A stretch of DNA of 64,000 bases, from the NCBI GenBank assembly GCA_030998015.1, contig JARWMV010000245.1, forward strand, positions 434,001 to 498,000, written 5' to 3'. The stretch is from Ceratorhiza oryzae-sativae (Eukaryota; Basidiomycota; Agaricomycetes; Cantharellales; Ceratobasidiaceae). The position numbers and the translations under genes were made by a program. Positions within the stretch are counted from its first letter, which is position 1. Each line of letters opens with the position of its first letter. Positions 31,072 to 42,586 of this stretch are shown here, one piece after another. Below the pieces are notes generated by a model. It was not told where the DNA came from. It saw only the letters and a program-made list of their open reading frames with translations, and made no database searches.

Positions 31072-33820
31072 ATGCCGACCGCCGTTCCACCCCCTCGGAC
31101 GCTCTACGACAAGATCTGGGACGACCACGTCGTGTGAGTCTCCAGTCGGTTGCCGAGGCTGAACGAACGAGTCTGACGGGCGAGATCAGCCACACGCAGG
31201 ACGATGGTGTTACGCTACTATATATCGACAGGTAAGTAAGGCATATGTTCTACGACTTTCAGCGCATTCAGTTTGACATGGCGTGGCGCACAGGCATCTC
31301 GTTCACGAAGTGACGAGCCCTCAGGCGTTCGAAGGCCTGTGAGTCTCCGTCGTGTCCAACCACGAGACATACCAGACCGACTAACGGCCTAACCCTAGGC
31401 GAAATGCAGGCCGCCCGGTTCGCCGCCCCGACTGTACGCTTGCGACGGTCGACCACAACGTCCCGTAAGCACCATATCCCGCGATCCCGCCGTCCGCCAC
31501 TTCAATCAGCACCCGCAGAACGACCTCTCGAAAAAATATGACGACCGTCTCAGAGTTTATCGCCGAGCCAGACTCGCGTGCGCAATGCGTGGCGCTGGAG
31601 GAGAATGTGCGCGAATTTGGATTGACGTACTTTGGGATGAAGGACAGGAGGCAGGGGATCGTGCATATCATCGGGCCTGAACAAGGATTTACGGTGAGTA
31701 TCCTTTTCATACAGACGACTGAAACTCATATCTTTGAACTGTCGATAGCTGCCCGGAACGACGATCGTCTGCGGCGACTCGCATACATCCAGTACGTCCG
31801 CCACCCACTCGCCCCACTCGCCGCGATCTCTGTGTCTGACAACCTCTGAACAGCCCACGGCGCGTTCGGCGCCATCGCGTTCGGCATCGGCACGTCCGAA
31901 GTCGAACACGTCCTCGCGACCCAAACGCTCATGCAGAAGAAATCCAAAAACATGCGCATCTCCGTCGAGGGCACTCTCCCCCCTGGCGTCACGTCCAAAG
32001 ACGTGATCCTGCACATCATCGGCGTCATCGGTACGGCCGGCGGTACCGGCTGCGTCATCGAGTACGCCGGGTCCGTCTTCAGGGGCTTCAGCATGGAGGC
32101 TCGCATGAGCGTCTGCAACATGAGCATCGAGGCCGGCGCCCGCGCTGGCATGATCGCCCCGACGACGTGACCTTCGCCTACCTCAAGGGCCGACCGCTCG
32201 CGCCGAGAGAAGGCCCCGAATGGGATCGGGCCGAAAAGTACTGGAGGACCCTCAAGACCGACGACGGCGCCAAGTTCGACGTCGAGGTGTCCATTCGCGC
32301 CGAAGACATCGTTCCGACAGTGACCTGGGGAACCTCGCCCCAAGACGTTGTCCCCATCACCGGCCGAGTCCCCGACCCAGCGGCCGAGGCCGACCCCATC
32401 AAGCGCAAGGGCATGGAGCGCGCCCTCGCCTACATGGGTCTCGAGCCCAACACCCCCATGCAGGACGTCAAGGTCGACAAGGTGTTCCTTGGTTCGTGCA
32501 CCAACGGACGGATCGAGGATATGCGCGCCGCCGCAGCCGTGGTCGCCGCCGCCGGCCTGGGAGCCAAGGTCGCCGACGGCGTCGTCGCCATGATCGTTCC
32601 CGGGTCCGGGCTCGTCAAGCAACAGGCCGAAGCGGAGGGACTGGACGCAGTGTTCATCCGGGCCGGGTTCGACTGGCGCGAGGCCGGGTGTTCGATGTGC
32701 TTAGGCATGAACCCGGACCAGCTCTCTCCCGGCGAACGGTGCGCGAGCACCAGCAACCGGAACTTCGAGGGACGCCAGGGCGCCGGCGGACGGACCCATC
32801 TAGTCAGCCCGGCCATGGCGGCTGCAGCGGCGATAACCGGCCGTTTGACGGACGTACGTAAGATCGTGGGCGGGGGAGACGCCGCCGGGGTCGGGGCCGG
32901 GGCCGGTGCTGGGACATTCAAGGTGACGAGCGCGATGGACTACCTGACCGACGACGTTCTGCCTCCGCCGAATCCCATCTCACCGGTCGGGGCTCAAGAC
33001 GCAGCCGTAGATCCCGAGGCCAAGACCGGTGCGGCCGTGAACCAGTTCACGGTGGTCAAGGGAATCGCAGCCCCGCTGGCGATGGCCAACGTCGACACGG
33101 ACATGATCATCCCCAAACAGTTCTTGAAGACCCTCAAGCGGACCGGGCTGGGCAACGCGCTGTTCCACACCCTCCGGGTCGACCCCAAGACGGGCGACAG
33201 GACGGACTTTGTGCTGAACAAGGCGCCGTGGGACAAGGCCAAGATCCTAGTCGTGACCGGTGAGAACTTTGGGTGCGGGAGCAGCCGAGAGCATGCCCCG
33301 TGGAGTCTGTGAGTGGATCGAGTCTGAAACAGACCGGGTTGGCTGATGAACGCGTGCAGCAAAGACTTTGGGATCCAGGCGGTGATCGCACCGAGCTTCG
33401 CAGAGATCTTCAAGGGCAACTCGATGCAAAACGGATTGCTGCCTGTGGTGTTGCCGGCCGAGTCGTGCGAGCTGCTGTACCAGGACGCGCTGGCTGAACT
33501 GGAGCTGGAGGTGGACTTGGAAAAGCTGGAGGTGCGACGACCAAACGGGCAGCCGCCTATTCCATTCGAGAGTGAGTAGGCGAATCAGCGAGCGTAGACG
33601 GATAGCTGACTTGGATTCAGTCGAACCGTTCCGGCGACACTGTCTGCTCAACGGGCTGGACGACATCGGGATCACACTACAAAAGGGGGCGGCGATCGAG
33701 GGGTTCGAGACGCGGCGGTCGGAGACGTGGCCGTGGCTGGACGGGTTCGGATACGCCAAGGGCGGTGGGCGAGTGGACGCGCCGGCGGTGCGGACTCGCG
33801 GCAAGAAGATGGAGTGGTAG
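31072..33820 (+). pseudogene. LEU1: 3-isopropylmalate dehydratase, right-arm copy with frameshift
   Basis: Second LEU1 copy with the same exon pattern as the left arm, including promoter, start (31,072) and stop (33,820). Near 32,155-32,160 the GCCCC run is one C shorter than the left copy (GCCCCC), so GMIAPDDV becomes GMIAPTT and stops at 32,170. From 32,167 the original frame reopens to the end, with [15 protein letters not shown] and [15 protein letters not shown] all present. At least one substitution changes a residue (AAGPGAK to AAGLGAK, and FEPSIAA to FELSIAA in flanking intronic frame). If the missing C is a sequencing error this is a second active gene; if real, it is a fresh pseudogene. 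Confidence 0.85.
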
Positions 33821-34831
33821 ATTCGATTCACAATGTAATTTCTTGTTTCGGCTACACACCGTCCCAGTCTATTGTCCGGAGAGTGACGTTAAGTATCAGG
33901 GTAAGATTGTGCAAAATCTAAGCACCGTCAGGGATATTCTTATTTCTTAGCGGAGCGTGAAGTTTCCACATTAAATGGGCTTACAGCGAGTGGTTTGTGG
34001 GGCGTCGGCGTAAACATAACAAGAGGGGTGGGCCAGTGACTCTGTTTACAACTGTGCAAGGTATCGCTGCCACTCTCCTGATGTTCAACTTCCATAGGGA
34101 CATGATCACCCGAGATATTATTTGCATACGCCCAAGTGCACTGGGTTAAATACGTGTTTTATTCCACACGACGAGAGTGGTGGGTATGGTCCCGCTCTGG
34201 CAAAGGTTGACGGTATATATATTTACCTAACGGTTAAGAAGGGCTCCATGTGCCGAAGGGAGCGTCATCCATGAGTGGATTGTAATTCCTATGTCCCCAA
34301 GGCCATGTTGACTTTCTGACTGTGAACGTCGCAAATTCGATTCCGATGGCAGCCGCTGGTTCTGGTGTCAAGGTGAGCACTTTCTTTTTTGCGTCGTCGC
34401 ATACTTGATTTGTCTAGATGCCTGGGCTGTATGAACAGTGCTAAGCATCAGCGCACGCCATTTCCTAGAGCTCTGGCTTCACTCCGAACACTCGAAGGAG
34501 TGAGAATGCCTTTCAGGGTCGAGGCATCGAACTTGAAATCTCACTTAAGCCGCGGCTCGACTTTCGCGATCTAGCTGAATCCTGGCTACCTTTCGCTCCC
34601 GGTTGTATGTGTAAAACGTTTCATTCGACTCGTGATAATTCGGGTACAAAATTCAACCGCATTAAGGAAAAGGCTACAAATCTACTCGGAAGAAGGAATC
34701 TATAAACATGCGCAAGGTAAATAAGATATATGCGTGTGGAACAATCTCAAAACTGTGTTATGCCCAAAGAGGAGAAAGTGCGAAAACATCAAATCGTGAC
34801 ACACGGTCCGTTAGGGTACAGACCAACGATT
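33821..34831. other. Intergenic between LEU1 and MFS fragment (right arm)
   Basis: Mirror of 16,429-17,441. It contains copy 2 of the dispersed repeat (34,152-34,425) and 3' UTR sequence; no gene seen. Confidence 0.5.
34152..34425 (+). repeat. Dispersed SINE-like repeat, copy 2
   Basis: Runs from ACGTGTTTTATTCC to TAGATGCCTGG. Internal B-box-like AATTCGATTCCG, then a T-rich stretch (CTTTCTTTTTTG) near the 3' end. Palindrome partner of copy 1. Confidence 0.6.
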
Positions 34832-35371
34832 TTATGCAGCAGAGCGAGCCTCTACGTGCCTCTTCTCAGCCTCGACCTCGGCTTCCCTCTCCAATTCACG
34901 TTCGACAACCTCGGGAACAGGATTTCCACTCGACGTCGGAGGGCTGACCGAGAACTTTGAGCGGGCCCTGATAGCAGGTCCGTATCGGTAAAACAGGAAC
35001 GGCATCGGAGTGCAAACGAGTGCTAGGAACGCGAACACCATGCACGCCCATTGGTCTCCGAGAGACGCATACATCTTGGGCGTGAACAGCGGAAAGACAG
35101 CCCCCATGACCGAACGCAGGACGGCGTTGGCAGCGAGGGCACTGGCAGCGTAGAGAGTGTAGGAGTCGATGAGGTAGGAAATGACCGAGGTGAACACGAG
35201 CAACATGCCAGCGCCGAAAGGAACGCCTGCAATGATGGGAACGATGTAGTGAATCGAGGGGTAGGTAGTCCAGGCAAACCACGTCATGGAGATCGGCAGC
35301 AGGACAGCACCCACGCAGCCCATCACGAACCAGGGGCAGGTGTATGCGCCGGCAGTACAAACCCGCGGCAA
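34832..35371 (-). pseudogene. MFS transporter C-terminal fragment (right arm)
   Basis: The last 165 or so residues of the MFS transporter, starting inside a helix (VMGCVGAVLLPISMTWFAW) and ending with the acidic tail EREAEVEAEKRHVEARSAA. Here the TACCCCTCG run has four C, so WTTYPSIHYIVPIIAG reads through openly, unlike the left-arm gene. It lacks everything upstream of 35,326: no promoter, no first seven or so helices. The ORF runs on to an ATG at 35,371 through unrelated border sequence. Confidence 0.85.
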
Positions 35372-35395
35372 GAAGAGGTTAATCCAATTTCCAAT
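35332..35395 (+). pseudogene. Diverged third scrap of the LEU1 3' end
   Basis: Just outside the palindrome, the plus strand reads GQVYAPAVQTRGKKRLIQ, matching the LEU1 C-terminus [18 protein letters not shown], with GCGCCGGC and CGCGGCAAGAAGA identical at the DNA level and a similar A/T-rich tail (ATTTCCAATGT against ATTCACAATGT). It is clearly more diverged than the two arm copies are from each other. Short, so chance cannot be fully excluded. Confidence 0.5.
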
Positions 35396-35441
35396 GTGGT
35401 TACATCACCCCAAAGGGTCTTGTTCTTGTCTTTGACGACGC

Positions 35442-38400
35442 ATGTCAAGCATCAGTACGCTCTGGCCGCCGTCTGTTTGCGTCTTCTTTGCTAACACGCT
35501 GCAGGGCCCCAGCCCAAGCGCCAGGACACGAGCCAGGTGCTCTCCTACTATTTCCGGCCCAGCGAGCACAGCAACGACGACGACGACGACGACGACACGC
35601 TCGCTCGTCGCCAGACACCAGCCACCGACGCACCCAACCGGAAGCTCGCCATCGTCGAGGTTGACGCTACCGACACCGACGTTGAGCGCCGTCCTCTAGC
35701 CTTGGTGTCGCCACCCGAGACTGCCCCATCACAGCTTACGGCTGGAAGCGTCTCGCCACGCGACGTCAGTGTTGCCGGCGACTCGTCTACTGCTCGCGTG
35801 GACCAGCTTCGCTTGCCCTCGCTCGCGCCACTCCCAGTCTTCCAGCCGTCGGAGAAACAAACGACCCCGATGCTCACGCCTGCCATCGGCGACTCGAAGC
35901 AGATTGACGCCAAAGTCGCTCCACCCATCATGACCCGGCTGACCGCCCAGGACGACTGGCTGTCGCCCAAGCCTGCCTCGCCGACAAAACCTGTTGCCCC
36001 CGTCGGTGGGCGCGGAGCGCCTCCACCACGACCACCCCGACTGCACTCGCCCCCTCCTCGCGCTAGCCCTATCTCGCTTGCCGCGGCCGCTTCATCCATG
36101 TCCCCTCCCCCATCCAATGGCGACCCTGTCAAGCTGGTCACTCCGGCCGCGCTGGTGCGCGGAAACTCGGATTATTCTATCACTGCCGCGACTGATGGCA
36201 GCGCTGGCACCAGCGGGTGAGTCCTGTCTATCGTTTTTCTTTTTGGGGCAACATGGCTCAGATTTTGCGGGGTATAGGCGTAATACACACCGAGAAGGAG
36301 TGTCAGAGTCTGCATCGCCTACCAAGCCGTCGGCAGACGGATCGGGCTCGTCTCACAGGCGCGAGGGCGCGTTTCCAGCTCACTCGGTCTTTGCGTCACA
36401 GGCGAATTCCCATCTCAGTGACGGTCTTCCAGACACGGCGTCTATCACTGACGAACGCGCGTTTTATCTGGCCGACCGAGCCCCTCTGCGTGTCGTCGGT
36501 GAGCCCGAGAGTGACAACGTGGAGGAAGATGATGATGAAGACTACACGGAACGCACCCCCAACGCCAGAAAGAACACCATTACTTCGCGATCTTCTCGTA
36601 CACACACGACCACGTCCTCCGTTTCGCACTATACCCAGTCATCCGGTTCTCAGTATACATCTTCCAATGTCTCCCGTCAGAATACCCTGCACAAGCTCCA
36701 AGACGCCCACGCTGGGGCAGATGACATGGAGGATCTTATTGCAACTGTCGGCACTGCCCTCGCCGACCTTGGGATAGATCCTGCGGACGTCCCTCCCCCA
36801 ACCGTTTTCCCACCTCCGGATGAATCCAAGCCATCACGGCCGGCGAGCACAGAAGGACATGGTTCACGCTCATCACCCATGACGAGCACCGTCAACCTCG
36901 TTCAATCTAGCAACTCACCCCGGACGAGTGGCGGCGACTTTGCGCGAGGCTCGCCCCGGACAGGTGCCAAAGACCTCTCACGCGGCTCCCCCCGAACGAG
37001 CGTATCCGACCTCGCGCGGGGTTCCCCTCGGCCTGGGAGCGTCGATTTCCCGAGAACCGAAGCACGGGGCTCGCCGCGTCCGAGCATGACAGAAATTTCA
37101 AGGGGTTCTCCTCGGCCGAGTTTGCGAGTGACACGCGCGCCCGACAAGTTACTTGGGCTCGAGGTCGGGATCGAGATCTGGATCGCCTGCGTCCAGGCCG
37201 AGAGATCTATCCCCTGATAAACAGAGGGCGGGGAATGGGAATAAGGCTAATGCGCCAGGGCGTGGACTTGTACGGTCACGCTCACCCGAAAAGCCGACTT
37301 TCCCCACGATTACCAGGAGCTCATACGAGCAGGCGTCCCCGAGTGCTGCGACGTCCACGTCTACGGGAAGCACGCGGACCTACCCCTCTCCCCAAACGCC
37401 CACTTCGTCTTCGCCCCAGTCCAATGTACACACTCTACCCCGTGCTCGAAGCTCGAATTCGCTCGCACGAGGCGCGAGGTCATCACCTCTCCGGAATGTA
37501 GTCGACCACCCTCGGTTTAGGGAACGCGGCGCGCCAATGCCAGAGAGTTTCATGTTTGACGATGTCTTGCGGATGAAGACCAGCGCAGAACGAGCGCAGG
37601 GATACGTACGCAAGATTAATCAGCTTGCAGCGGAAGACTCTGGGCTAGGATACTGGGTCGCATTTATGAAGGGTCGAGGTGAGTTGATTTGGCTTGGTCC
37701 ATGCTGGTTCTAATTATAGCTCTAGCGCGTCCGCCTGGCCCGGATGGCAAGACTCCTCCTGTCGCACCCATTTCACCAAGCGCCTTGCTCACCACGTTTG
37801 GCCCACACGGTCCAGGCACCCGACGTCAACAACCACGACACGTCTCGGGTGGATCGACGGCTTCCGAAGTGACGTTTGCGGTCCGACCGGACGCATATGT
37901 CGCGACTAACATCAGTATTCGAGCCGAGTCTCCCCCACTCGGCCCGCCACCATCTCTACCCTATCCCTCCCTCGCGCGCGATATTGGAGTTCGAAGCGTC
38001 GCGTCTAGCTCGGTTTCTAGTGCCGGAGGAGGTGGGTTGAAAGCCAAGGCCGGAGCCGTTGGGTTCTTTTCGTCGATCGGTCGCAAGACGAGCACGAGGC
38101 ACAGAGATCGAGCTGTGATGCAGCAGGCGAGGAAACCCCAACCTGCCAACACCGGAGGATATGCCGAACTACCTGCCACCACACGGCCCGTGCAGTTGAG
38201 CGCCGTGCCGACGATTCCCGGTGGACCTCGAGCGAGGGGTACCAAACCTGGAGCGAATGCTCCTAGATCAAACGCGGAGAGTATACGGCCGATGGAGACC
38301 GGAAGTTCTGGGGCAACGTTGAGCTCTCACCCGCGTTCAAGTGTCATCATGATTGGTGGACGGGATTCGTTCCAGACAATGTCGCCCGACGGAAACGGGC

Positions 38401-38867
38401 GTCCTGTTTCGATTCGCGTGCCGTCGTCGAATGGACATGGGGTGATCGTCCCCAACCTGCCCCCGACTAGTGCGAGTTCATCTCCATTGTTTGGGTCGAG
38501 CCCGACGGACACGAGCACGGTGCGCAGTGGGATGAGGAGTCCTGATGCGCGTTCTTCGTATCGGGGTGGGGAAGGAGGGAGCGTGTATAGCGGAAGGGAC
38601 GGGCGGGAGAGCGTGCGAGAGCGTGAGAGCATCCGGGAGAGGGAAAGCGTGTATGGTGTGCGCGGGAGCAGTGTGCCCGGACATGGTGGAAACTTGGACC
38701 AGCTCGCGGATGTATTGCCGCACGTGGATCGGGCAGTATTGGCTGGGTATTTGGAGCGTGCGGGTGGCCATGAAATTGATGCGATTAGTGCGTATCTGGA
38801 GGATGAGAAGCGCGCCGCCACGGCTGCTGCAGGCGCAAGTAACGCCGGTGTCGGGAGGTACATTTAA
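35442..38867 (+). CDS. Large disordered protein with C-terminal CUE/UBA-like domain
   Basis: The start is inferred as a 13-nt first exon (35,442..35,454, MSSI) spliced to 35,505, giving RPQPKRQDTSQVLSYYFRPS. Most of the roughly 1,100 residues are Ser/Pro/Arg-rich. Features: a poly-Asp run (about residue 30); an acidic NVEEDDDEDY stretch; five RGSPR repeats about 14 residues apart (DNA 36,950-37,120); a conserved-looking helix FMFDDVLRMKTSAERAQGY; an RESVRERESIRERES charged repeat; and a last domain reading LADVLPHVDRAVLAGYLERA, then EIDAISAYLED, the three-helix CUE/UBA pattern that binds ubiquitin. The frame slips by one base near 37,140-37,160. It is not recognised as a named protein. Its promoter lies only 115 bp from the palindrome edge. 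Confidence 0.65.
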
Positions 38868-39145
38868 CCGGGATGATTGGACAATTTGGATGAACAAAGC
38901 CTTGTACTATATGTGTGTTCTGTTCTTGTGTGTGTTCTTTCGTTCTGTTTCACCTTTGGTCTATCACTCGTTGAAGTGGTCTTTCTTTCAGGACAAATAT
39001 CATAATACACTCCTAGTTCTGGTTCTACTCTTCCTATGCATTGAATCCCGCACCTGCAGGTCTGAAAACCTGTCCGGCTTGGCGTGGTTTGTGAGGGGTG
39101 TGCTATGACTGGATGTATGCGCATTAGTGAGACTAGGTGCTCGCG

Positions 39146-40701
39146 TTACGGTTTAAGCTCCTGCATACCTCTAGGCGGATTTTTCCCTTTGACGAACCCT
39201 CCTCCTGCGGACTGGAACACACTCTGAGCGGCGCGCCTCTGGAAACGATCTTCCTCGGTATCAACCTCTGAGCCAGATATGGATACCGAAGGCTGTTGCT
39301 GGATGTTGAATGCGCGCGAGGCGGCCGTAGTGGTGGCCCGCCGCTGAAGATTGTTCATTCCAATGTTCACTCCCATCCTATTAGGCTGTTGGATGAACCC
39401 ATTGGATGGTTGGACTGGGCGGAGAGGGGTACGTTGAACCTGTCAAGAAGTTGACCTTGGGCCGAGCTGTACCGTTATGAAGGACAAGGGCGTACCCGGT
39501 TGGCATCCATTCCACCTGCTATATCTGCCAGGCTTCCCATACGCTGCGCTTGCTGTGGTTCAACAGGAGAGGTGCGATTGTTGAGTTGGTGTGCGGCTTC
39601 GTTTGCTGCTGCCGTGGCGAGTGTGCTTGGCGCAAGGATGGTTTTGCGTTTGAGGTTATCATATTGCGTCTGGCCAAAGAACTCAAATAGATATAAAAAA
39701 AAGAAGCGGGAATGAAATGAGTGTCACCTTCAGTTTCTGGTACTCTTTGTCCTTTTCCCGGACGGATTCCATGAGGTCTCGTGCCTTGCGCCGTTCGATT
39801 TCAAGGTCACGCTCAACGCCTAGTTTTGAATGTGTAAAAGACGAGAGCGGATGGCTTAGAAATGGCCTACTTGTGAGCTTGTTGTTCAATAGGGTGAGTT
39901 CGCCGTTGGCTTTTCAGCGGCTTGATTCAGTGGTTTGGGACGTCAGGCCAGGGAATTTACCTTCGCGAACAACATTGTCCAACTGTTTTTGGAGATGGGC
40001 GTTTCGTTCGTTTACGTTTTTGAGAATAGCAGCTTGGAATAGACTGCCAAGAATAAATGCGTAGGAGAGTGACATACGTGCGTTTGCTCACCTTTCTTGA
40101 TGAACTTGGTACTGCCAGAATGAAATCGCGCTGAACCATCCATAAGATCAACAGACGTGCAGAAGTCGTAATCAGATTGGAATCTCACCGTCCGCCAATT
40201 TCTAGAATGAGTGCTGGGCTAAGGCCCGAAAGGATGGACTTGAGCATTAACAGTAAGAATTAGCAATAGTGACCAAGTGCGCGAACTGACCGTTTTGTAA
40301 TCGTTGGTTGGATGGAGTGTAGATATCTGCAGCCTATGATTTATAGCTAGTGCGTATTATTCATAGGTTTACTTACGACCACGTCGTCCCTACGAACCAA
40401 TCGTTGCATGGTAATTTTAAAGCAAAGGTGAGACTCACGGTTCGGTCAAAGAGGATTCGCAAGCTGGGCATGTTTGAGAGGGCCCAAACAAACTCGTTGG
40501 CGCATTCGACTTGTCTAGATGTTAAGGCGGCATCGTGTAAACGAGTTTGGATGCGACGTACGACAAAAAACATCTGTTGTGAACTATAAGTACACCAAAT
40601 GAAATGAAAGGGGAAAACATACGAGAGCATGTAGTAACTACAGCCTTTTCCGTAAGATTTGTTCGACATGTCAGTCTATTGCATTTCAGGTCGGTTTCCA
40701 T
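39146..40701 (-). CDS. HEI10/CCNB1IP1-like RING E3 ligase
   Basis: Homologue of the meiotic crossover regulator HEI10/Zip3 (CCNB1IP1 in animals), a RING-type SUMO/ubiquitin ligase of the synaptonemal complex. At least ten exons on the minus strand, start at 40,701. RING cysteines: CNRLTC, then CSHVFC (spanning introns), LECANE, and TCPAC. Next come TLHPTNDYKTSILSGLSPAL, AISFWQYQVHQE, then a coiled coil through NAHLQKQLDNVVRE, RDLEIERRKARDLMESVR and EKDKEYQKLK. The C-terminal tail is disordered. One extra T in GAGTTTGTTTGGG (near 40,485-40,495) puts ECANEF and PSQTCPACESSL in different frames; a 1-nt error or lesion would remove two RING cysteines. Confidence 0.8.
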
Positions 40702-40978
40702 CCTGGTGGTATCGGGTGGAGTTGGGTGGCTCTTGAATTTGCAAATTAGAATAGTCGGCGCTAAGGGTGTATCACATGCGAGGAAACTTTTTTTTTTTTT
40801 TTGCATTCAATTTTAACGAGCTACATGAACACATCGGTCAAACCGCTCGGGACACAGTCCGGGAAACAGGAAGGAGCAGCCCTAAGGGCGGGGGACATCA
40901 GCGAGGCAGGAGAAATAACAGGGGCGTGTACAGGGGGGAGCAAAAAGTAGGGCCCGAAGGCAAAGCGGACACGATGAA

Positions 40979-41209
40979 CTAGATAGTAACCGAGTCGGTA
41001 TAGTTAACTTTACGGAAAGCAGAAGTGAGTTTTAAGAAAATGGCCATAACCTGAAGGCCCGCGATGGTGCCGAACAGGTCAGATAGAAGCAGAGGCTTGG
41101 AGGCCTTGCGTAGAATGTGCCGGCGCGTGTCCCACAGCGTGCACTCCCTGAGCACGTGCGAGATCGTTTGCCTGGTCTGAACACATGCGAGGAACTTTCG
41201 TGTGTTCAA
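40979..41209 (-). pseudogene. Non-LTR retrotransposon 3' end relic
   Basis: The minus strand reads ISHVLRECTLWDTRRHILRK followed by LSDLFGTIAGLQVMAIFLK, the arrangement found at the C-terminal end of Tad1/LINE-type polyproteins, where a CxxxH-x-C-like cluster (H...C) follows the reverse transcriptase/RNase H. Only this last piece is present. A 16-T run at 40,788-40,802 lies downstream but on the wrong strand for its poly(A) tail. Confidence 0.5.
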
Positions 41210-41282
41210 TCAAACGTGGGCCTCAAACTCCCTTGAGCCAGATTAATTTTGATACATTGTTTTATTTAACGCTTACTACTAG

Positions 41283-41533
41283 CCAGGCATCCAGTCGGAT
41301 CAGTCATGAGATGATGGAAAAAAGAAAGTGTTCACCTTGATACCAGAACCAGCGGCTACCATCGGAATTGAACTTGTGACGTTCACAGTCAGAAGTCAAG
41401 ATGGCCTTGGGGACATAGGAATTGCAATCCACTTATGGATGAATCCCCCTTCGGTACATGGAGGCCTTCTTAACCTTTAGGTAAATATATACCGATCAAC
41501 CTTTACCAGAGCGGCACCATAACCACCACTCTC
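41283..41533 (-). repeat. Dispersed SINE-like repeat, copy 3
   Basis: Same family as 16,837-17,110, same orientation, more diverged (for example GGAATTGAACTTG against GGAATCGAACTTG). It ends early at ACCACCACTCTC, so it lacks the last 20 or so bases of the family. Confidence 0.6.
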
Positions 41534-42586
41534 CTTTCATCCAATAAATGTGTTGCAGCATACATGATAATGCTCTAGACGAGCAAAATACGTCTTTAAA
41601 AATGTAAAGGAATATATATATAACGTGTTGTGCATGTGAAATCGTTGTTGAAACGATGCAGACATCCAGGATTGCGACGGGGAAGAAACTGTAGGGACGG
41701 AGGTTTTCGGGTCACTCACCCAGGCAAGCTAAAGCTTAACGGTATTGATCTTTCTTGTACTGCTGCAATCTCCGAGTAAAATAAGTACCTGTGTATAACT
41801 ATAAGTGTAGCCGTCCCTGAGATATGCACATATGGGGTTGCCGTTTTGGGACGTGCAACTGTTGTGTTGGCTTGCGTATCATAGGATCCAAATGTATTTT
41901 CGGTCCTCATGACTCGGCCGAGGTGTTTTGCCGACTATATGGCCGTAATGCGTTTCTGGGACTCCATACATGTCCCTGGTTGCTACTGTGTCCGCTGTGT
42001 GCGGACGCATATAGCTAATATGCCTATGTACAGCATGTGATGTGTGTCACGTTCAAGCCAGATAAGGATATGAGGGGGTCCCCCTGACATCGCTCCTGCG
42101 GTGACGTCGGAGACGAGGATCGTGGCGCCGAGACGCGAGCGGAATAGCTCGCGAGTCGGTGGACCTGATCCAGTTCAAAAGACGTGAAAAGGGGGGATGG
42201 GACGAAAAGACCGAGCCACAGGTGAGGCCAATAACGAATCGTCAAAGCTGAATAGACGATTCGAACGCCTCGATACTCACGTGTCCGGTCCTGAGGCTCG
42301 GATGCGCCTTGACACTTACATTTCGTACCAGACATGCCTGATTGCCACATGCCTCGCGTCCCACGTTTGGCGAGAGTGCTTATGTGGGCTTAGGCGCCGA
42401 GTTAGCGCGAAGGTTGTACTGGGCCGTATTTAACGATAGTAATGAGTAGTGGATTGTATGACACGGACGACAGCATCTTGGAGGCGTTTCCCGACATTGT
42501 TTCCTCTGTAGGAATTACCAACATCCGCGCGGACATAGTCTTCCCGAATATTTTTCTTAACATACTCAAGCGGACTACGTTACCCA
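41534..42586. other. Gene-poor stretch between two inverted repeats
   Basis: About 1 kb bounded by inverted copies 3 and 4 of the dispersed repeat. There is no complete gene. The minus strand at 42,430-42,580 has a protein-like reading ending at a stop (EDYVRADVGNSYRGNNVGKR and QDAVVRVIQ), truncated where copy 4 begins. I cannot name the family. Confidence 0.35.

Larger units (their letters stand above)
25774..35326 (-). repeat. Right arm of the 19.4 kb palindrome
   Basis: 9,553 bp, the inverted counterpart of 15,936-25,516. Its outer end falls inside the MFS gene: homology to the left arm stops at GTGATGGGCTG (35,326 on this side, 15,936 on the other), and the following bases are unrelated to the MFS sequence. 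Contents mirror the left arm, with small indels and substitutions. Confidence 0.95.

Noticed and set aside
31726..32622. 298-codon minus-strand ORF
   Set aside because: Antisense shadow of LEU1; the plus strand carries the Fe-S and active-site motifs.
15936..35326. Telomere or mitochondrial inverted repeat
   Set aside because: No telomeric repeat at the apex or borders, and the genes are nuclear with spliceosomal introns.
38478..39108. Overlapping ORFs at the 3' end of the CUE-domain gene
   Set aside because: Out-of-frame readings of the Arg/Glu/Ser repeats and 3' UTR; no independent support.
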